A stretch of DNA of 64,000 nucleotides, from contig NZ_CP108882.1 in NCBI RefSeq assembly GCF_036347055.1, positions 6,870,001 to 6,934,000 of the forward strand, written 5' to 3'. Shown here piece by piece: positions 61,126 to 64,000 of this stretch (positions within the stretch are counted from its first letter, which is position 1; each line of letters opens with the position of its first letter). The position numbers and the translations under genes were made by a program. The stretch comes from Streptomyces sp. NBC_00820. GTDB lineage: Bacteria > Actinomycetota > Actinomycetes > Streptomycetales > Streptomycetaceae. The notes under the pieces were generated by a model, which saw only the letters and a list, made by a program, of their open reading frames with translations, was not told the DNA's origin and did no database searches.

Positions 61126-61293
61126 CTAGGGGGTGTCGTTTGGATCAGCTCGGGTCCGCGACGCCCGGCACGGCACCTCGCCGCGTTGTCGGATCAGCCG
61201 AGTACGTCCAGTACACGGCAGATCCTCCGCCTTGCGAGGCACCGCACCGGACGCCGCGGCCTGATCCGACCTGACCCAAACGACACCCCCTAG
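61126..61293. mobile_element. MITE-like element with 23-bp terminal inverted repeats
   Basis: 168 bp bounded by CTAGGGGGTGTCGTTTGG plus five more bases (61126-61148) and its inverse at 61271-61293; 22 of 23 positions pair. CTAG at both outer ends is a likely target duplication. The 122-bp interior has no open frame, so it must be mobilised by an IS5-family-type transposase elsewhere. The following 61294-61454 appears empty. Confidence 0.78.
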
Positions 61294-61454
61294 CGAACCG
61301 AAGCGCCGGCGACCAGATACCGCATGCTCTCCGAAACGCGGCGACGGTTCTCGGCCAGGGACCGTTCCGGAGGAGTTCGAAGCGGTCCCCGACGCGCTTT
61401 CCGGGGACCAGGTGCCGTTGACGGCCTCCTGGTCCGCCCCTTGCGGCCGCTCTC

Positions 61455-62324
61455 CTACTTGAGGCCGCTGAGCATGACGCCCCGGATGTAGTACTTCTGC
61501 AGCAACAGGAAGAGGACCAGGACCGGCAGGATGCTCAGGACGAGGCCGGCCATGACGATGGGCATCGTGCGGGCCGGGTCGACGTGGTCCTGGAGGAGCT
61601 GGATGCCGACGGGCAGCGTCATGACGTCAGGGTTCGCGGTCGAGACGAGCAGCGCCCAGATGTACTCGTTCCAGGCGTCGACGAAGGTCAGCAGCCCGAG
61701 CGTCACCAGGACCGGCTTGGTCTGCGGCACCACGATCCGCCACCACACGGCGAACTCGCCGGCCCCGTCGATGCGCGCGGCCTCCAGGACCTCGTCCGGG
61801 ATCGCGACCATGAACTGGCGCGTCAGGAAGATCCCGAAGCCGTTGACGAGGAACGGCATGGCGAGTGCCGCGATGCTGACGGTCAGGCCCGCGCCGCCGC
61901 GTCCGAACAGGTCGTTGCCGCCCGCGAGCGGCCAGTGCACCAGGATCAGGAAGTGCGGGATGAAGAAGAGGAACGGCGGGAACATCATCGTCGAGAGGAC
62001 GAGACGGAAGATGAAGTTCCGTCCGGGGAAGCGGAGTTTGGCGAGCGCGTAGCCCGCCAGCGACGACGTGAGCAGCACCGAACCGGTGATCAGGGCGGTG
62101 GCGACGACGCTGTTGCGGAACAGCACCGGCAGATCGAGCTGGTGGAACGCCGCCCGGTAGTTGGACAGGTCGAACGCCTGGGGAAGGAACCGGTACGGCA
62201 GGGTGCCGGACTCGCCCGGCCCCTTGAAGGACGTCATCACCATGTCGAGGAACGGCACCACCGTGAGCACGGCGCCGGTCACGACCACCAGGTACGACAA
62301 CCACGGGAAACGGCGGCGGTTCAT
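61455..62324 (-). CDS. Carbohydrate ABC transporter permease (MalG type)
   Basis: A 289-residue inner-membrane permease with six predicted helices. The cytoplasmic EAA loop EAARIDGAGEFAVWWRIVVP docks an ATPase, probably a shared MsiK-like one encoded elsewhere since none is adjacent. ATG 62324 overlaps the stop of the partner permease (ATGA). Typical of CUT1 sugar importers. Confidence 0.92.
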   Translation of the reverse strand: MNRRRFPWLSYLVVVTGAVLTVVPFLDMVMTSFKGPGESGTLPYRFLPQAFDLSNYRAAFHQLDLPVLFRNSVVATALITGSVLLTSSLAGYALAKLRFPGRNFIFRLVLSTMMFPPFLFFIPHFLILVHWPLAGGNDLFGRGGAGLTVSIAALAMPFLVNGFGIFLTRQFMVAIPDEVLEAARIDGAGEFAVWWRIVVPQTKPVLVTLGLLTFVDAWNEYIWALLVSTANPDVMTLPVGIQLLQDHVDPARTMPIVMAGLVLSILPVLVLFLLLQKYYIRGVMLSGLK

Positions 62325-63307
62325 GCGTCCTCCCCCTTGCGCCGGAAGATCCACAACTGCACCAGGGTGACCATGAGGACCACCACGAACAGCACGAACG
62401 CGGCCGCGCTCGCCGTGCCCCAGTCGCCGTACGAGAACGCCTGCCGGTACATCTCCAGCGCGGCCACGTTGGTCGCGTCGCCCGGGCCGCCCTTGGTCAT
62501 CACGATGATCAGCGCGAAGGACTGCAGGCCGGTGAGGAACTGGGTGACGGTCACGAACAGCAGGGACGGCCGCAGCAGCGGCAGGGTGATCTTCCAGAAG
62601 ACGGTGACGGGCCCGGCGCCGTCGAGCGCGGCGGCCTCGTAGTACGACTCGGGTACGGACTTCAGCCCCGCCGTCAGGATGAGGATCGCCGAGCCGACCG
62701 AGGCCCAGGCCTGGACGACCACGACCGAGGGCAGCGCGGTGTCCGGGTCCGTGAGGAACGCCACCGAGTCCAGCCCGAGGGCGTTGAGGACGCCGTTGGC
62801 GAGGCCGCCCGGCTCGTACATGTACTTCCACACGTTGCCGACGGCGACGACGGTCGTGACGATCGGCAGGAAGTACAGGGTGCGCCACACCCCCTGGAAC
62901 CGCAGGTTGTCGATGCAGGTGGCGACGAGCACGGAGCCGGCCAGCGCGAGGGCCACGGTGCCCAGGGCGAACAGCAGCGTGTTGGTGAGGATCGGCGCCA
63001 GGAACGTCGACCCGTCCGCGAACAGTCCGGTGAAGTTGTCCAGGCCGACCGGACGGATGTCGCCGAGCGCGAACCCGGCCCAGTGGGACATCGACAGCAG
63101 CAGCGCGAAGCCGAGCGGCAGGATCAGGAAGACCGCGAAGAACAGCAGCGTCGGCGCCAGGAACAGATAGGCGACGGCGGCCTGGCGGCGCCGGCTCCGG
63201 ACGCGGCCGCCCACGGCGGGCCGGGCGGGCGCGGTGGACGTGGCGGGCCCGGCCGGCCGCGGGCCGTGTGCCTGACCGGTCGCCTCCGGCACCAGGGAGT
63301 TCACCAT
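62321..63307 (-). CDS. Carbohydrate ABC transporter permease (MalF type)
   Basis: A 328-residue permease. After a Pro/Ala-rich cytoplasmic start come six membrane helices (AYLFLAPTLLFFAVFLILPL is the first) and the EAA loop EAAALDGAGPVTVFWKITLP. It pairs with the MalG-type subunit. ATG 63307 overlaps the end of the binding-protein gene by 7 bp, so all three are one operon. Confidence 0.92.
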   Translation of the reverse strand: MVNSLVPEATGQAHGPRPAGPATSTAPARPAVGGRVRSRRRQAAVAYLFLAPTLLFFAVFLILPLGFALLLSMSHWAGFALGDIRPVGLDNFTGLFADGSTFLAPILTNTLLFALGTVALALAGSVLVATCIDNLRFQGVWRTLYFLPIVTTVVAVGNVWKYMYEPGGLANGVLNALGLDSVAFLTDPDTALPSVVVVQAWASVGSAILILTAGLKSVPESYYEAAALDGAGPVTVFWKITLPLLRPSLLFVTVTQFLTGLQSFALIIVMTKGGPGDATNVAALEMYRQAFSYGDWGTASAAAFVLFVVVLMVTLVQLWIFRRKGEDA

Positions 63308-64000
63308 GAGCGCGACACCTCCTGATCGACCTGACGGCGGGTGACGCGCAGCGCCTCGTCGACCGACCGCTGACCTGTCCACAACGCCTCGAGGTTCTTG
63401 CGCAGCAGCGACTTGGCCTGCTGCGCGCCCGGCATGTTCGGCTCCGGCACCGCGTACGCCAACGCGTCCAGGAACGGGCGCAGGTTCGGATCGCCGCCCG
63501 CGCCCAGGAGCGTCCGCATGTCGTCGGCGCGGCCGGTGAGGGAACCGACCGACACCTGCAGGGAGCTCATCCGGGTCGCCGCCGCACTCCGGCCGGCGCT
63601 GCGCACGCTCACCTTCTCGGCGTTGAGCCAGCGCAGGAACTCCCAGGCCTCGCGCGGATGCCTGCTGGCCGTGTTGACGCCCAGCATGAAACCGGTCGAG
63701 AGCGTGGCACGCCGGTCGCCCGCCTCGGGCACGGGCACGGGCGCGACGCCGACATCGCGGTAGTCCGCGCCCATCTGAGCCTTCAGGCTCCCGGTCCACC
63801 AGCCGGCGCTGACCACCATGGCCACCTGCCCGGACTGGAACGCCTTGTACACGTTGACGCCGGGGGCGCTCGCGCCTTTGGCGACGAGGCGGTGCTCCAG
63901 GTCGAACACGGCCCGGCCGGCCGGCGAGTCGATGGCGGTGCGCCTGCCGTCCGCGGAGACGAACGTCCCGCCCGCCGCGTTGAGCAGGGCCAGGGTCTGG
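63301..64000 (-). CDS. Extracellular sugar-binding protein (N-terminus beyond the window)
   Basis: The frame is open through the right edge. The visible 232 residues are the C-terminal two-thirds of a family 1 solute-binding protein, with FQSGQVAMVVSAGWWTGSLK, the hinge region and REAWEFLRWLNAEK. The signal peptide and lipobox would lie outside. It is the ligand receptor of the sugar importer encoded with it. Confidence 0.88.
   Translation of the reverse strand, partial: QTLALLNAAGGTFVSADGRRTAIDSPAGRAVFDLEHRLVAKGASAPGVNVYKAFQSGQVAMVVSAGWWTGSLKAQMGADYRDVGVAPVPVPEAGDRRATLSTGFMLGVNTASRHPREAWEFLRWLNAEKVSVRSAGRSAAATRMSSLQVSVGSLTGRADDMRTLLGAGGDPNLRPFLDALAYAVPEPNMPGAQQAKSLLRKNLEALWTGQRSVDEALRVTRRQVDQEVSRSW

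Overview
High-GC DNA with Streptomyces gene content: a hopanoid cluster, two complete conservons, TTG/GTG starts, 1-4 bp coupling overlaps and several likely leaderless genes. No rRNA, CRISPR array or intact integrase is visible. One tRNA gene (Pro, GGG) is present. LAYOUT. 1-4235 (+): end of a surface-glycopolymer operon: a glycerol-1-phosphate-dehydrogenase-like enzyme (partial), a CDP-alcohol phosphotransferase, a family 2 glycosyltransferase and a TagG/TagH-type ABC exporter, closed by a strong hairpin terminator. 4532-17427 (+): one nearly continuous hopanoid operon, hpnC, hpnD, hpnE, polyprenyl diphosphate synthase, shc, hpnG, hpnH, ispG, dxs and hpnO. It carries the whole route from MEP-pathway precursors through FPP, presqualene-PP, hydroxysqualene and squalene to hopene, adenosylhopane and aminobacteriohopanetriol. 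Two very small coupled ORFs sit before hpnC and between hpnD and hpnE. A 1128-residue helical-repeat protein, an XRE-cupin regulator with two operators in its own promoter, and a 40-residue membrane protein follow. 21884-29456: mixed metabolic genes (tyrosine phosphatase, GH36 alpha-galactosidase, SGNH esterase, TetR, Glu/Leu/Phe/Val-type dehydrogenase, metallo-beta-lactamase-fold hydrolase). 29619-34973 (-) and 39152-43759 (+): two conservons (sensor ATPase CvnA, roadblock CvnB, DUF742 CvnC, GTPase CvnD). The first also has two P450s, one lacking the ExxR arginine; the second ends in a GAF protein. They flank an IclR / MFS / 2-hydroxyacid dehydrogenase catabolic unit. 43978-50889: tdh-kbl threonine catabolism, a LysR regulator, a B12-binding radical SAM enzyme, a YjbR protein behind a DNA-damage-type promoter, and a split transketolase behind a MerR/SoxR-like promoter. 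51016-61293: tRNA-Pro followed by an accessory region in which the tRNA 3' half recurs twice (56832 and 60511), so it looks like two successive integrations. The first segment has LysR, EamA exporter, leucyl aminopeptidase, RidA and a frameshifted PhzF. The second has a dead transposase near its edge, an FKBP isomerase, an ADP-ribosylglycohydrolase and a tightly overlapped three-gene operon of unknown function. Beyond the third copy lie a frameshifted gene and a MITE-like element. 61455-64000 (-): a carbohydrate ABC importer (two permeases and a partial binding protein). Short tandem repeats, mostly with periods that are multiples of three, recur throughout, several of them at start or stop codons.
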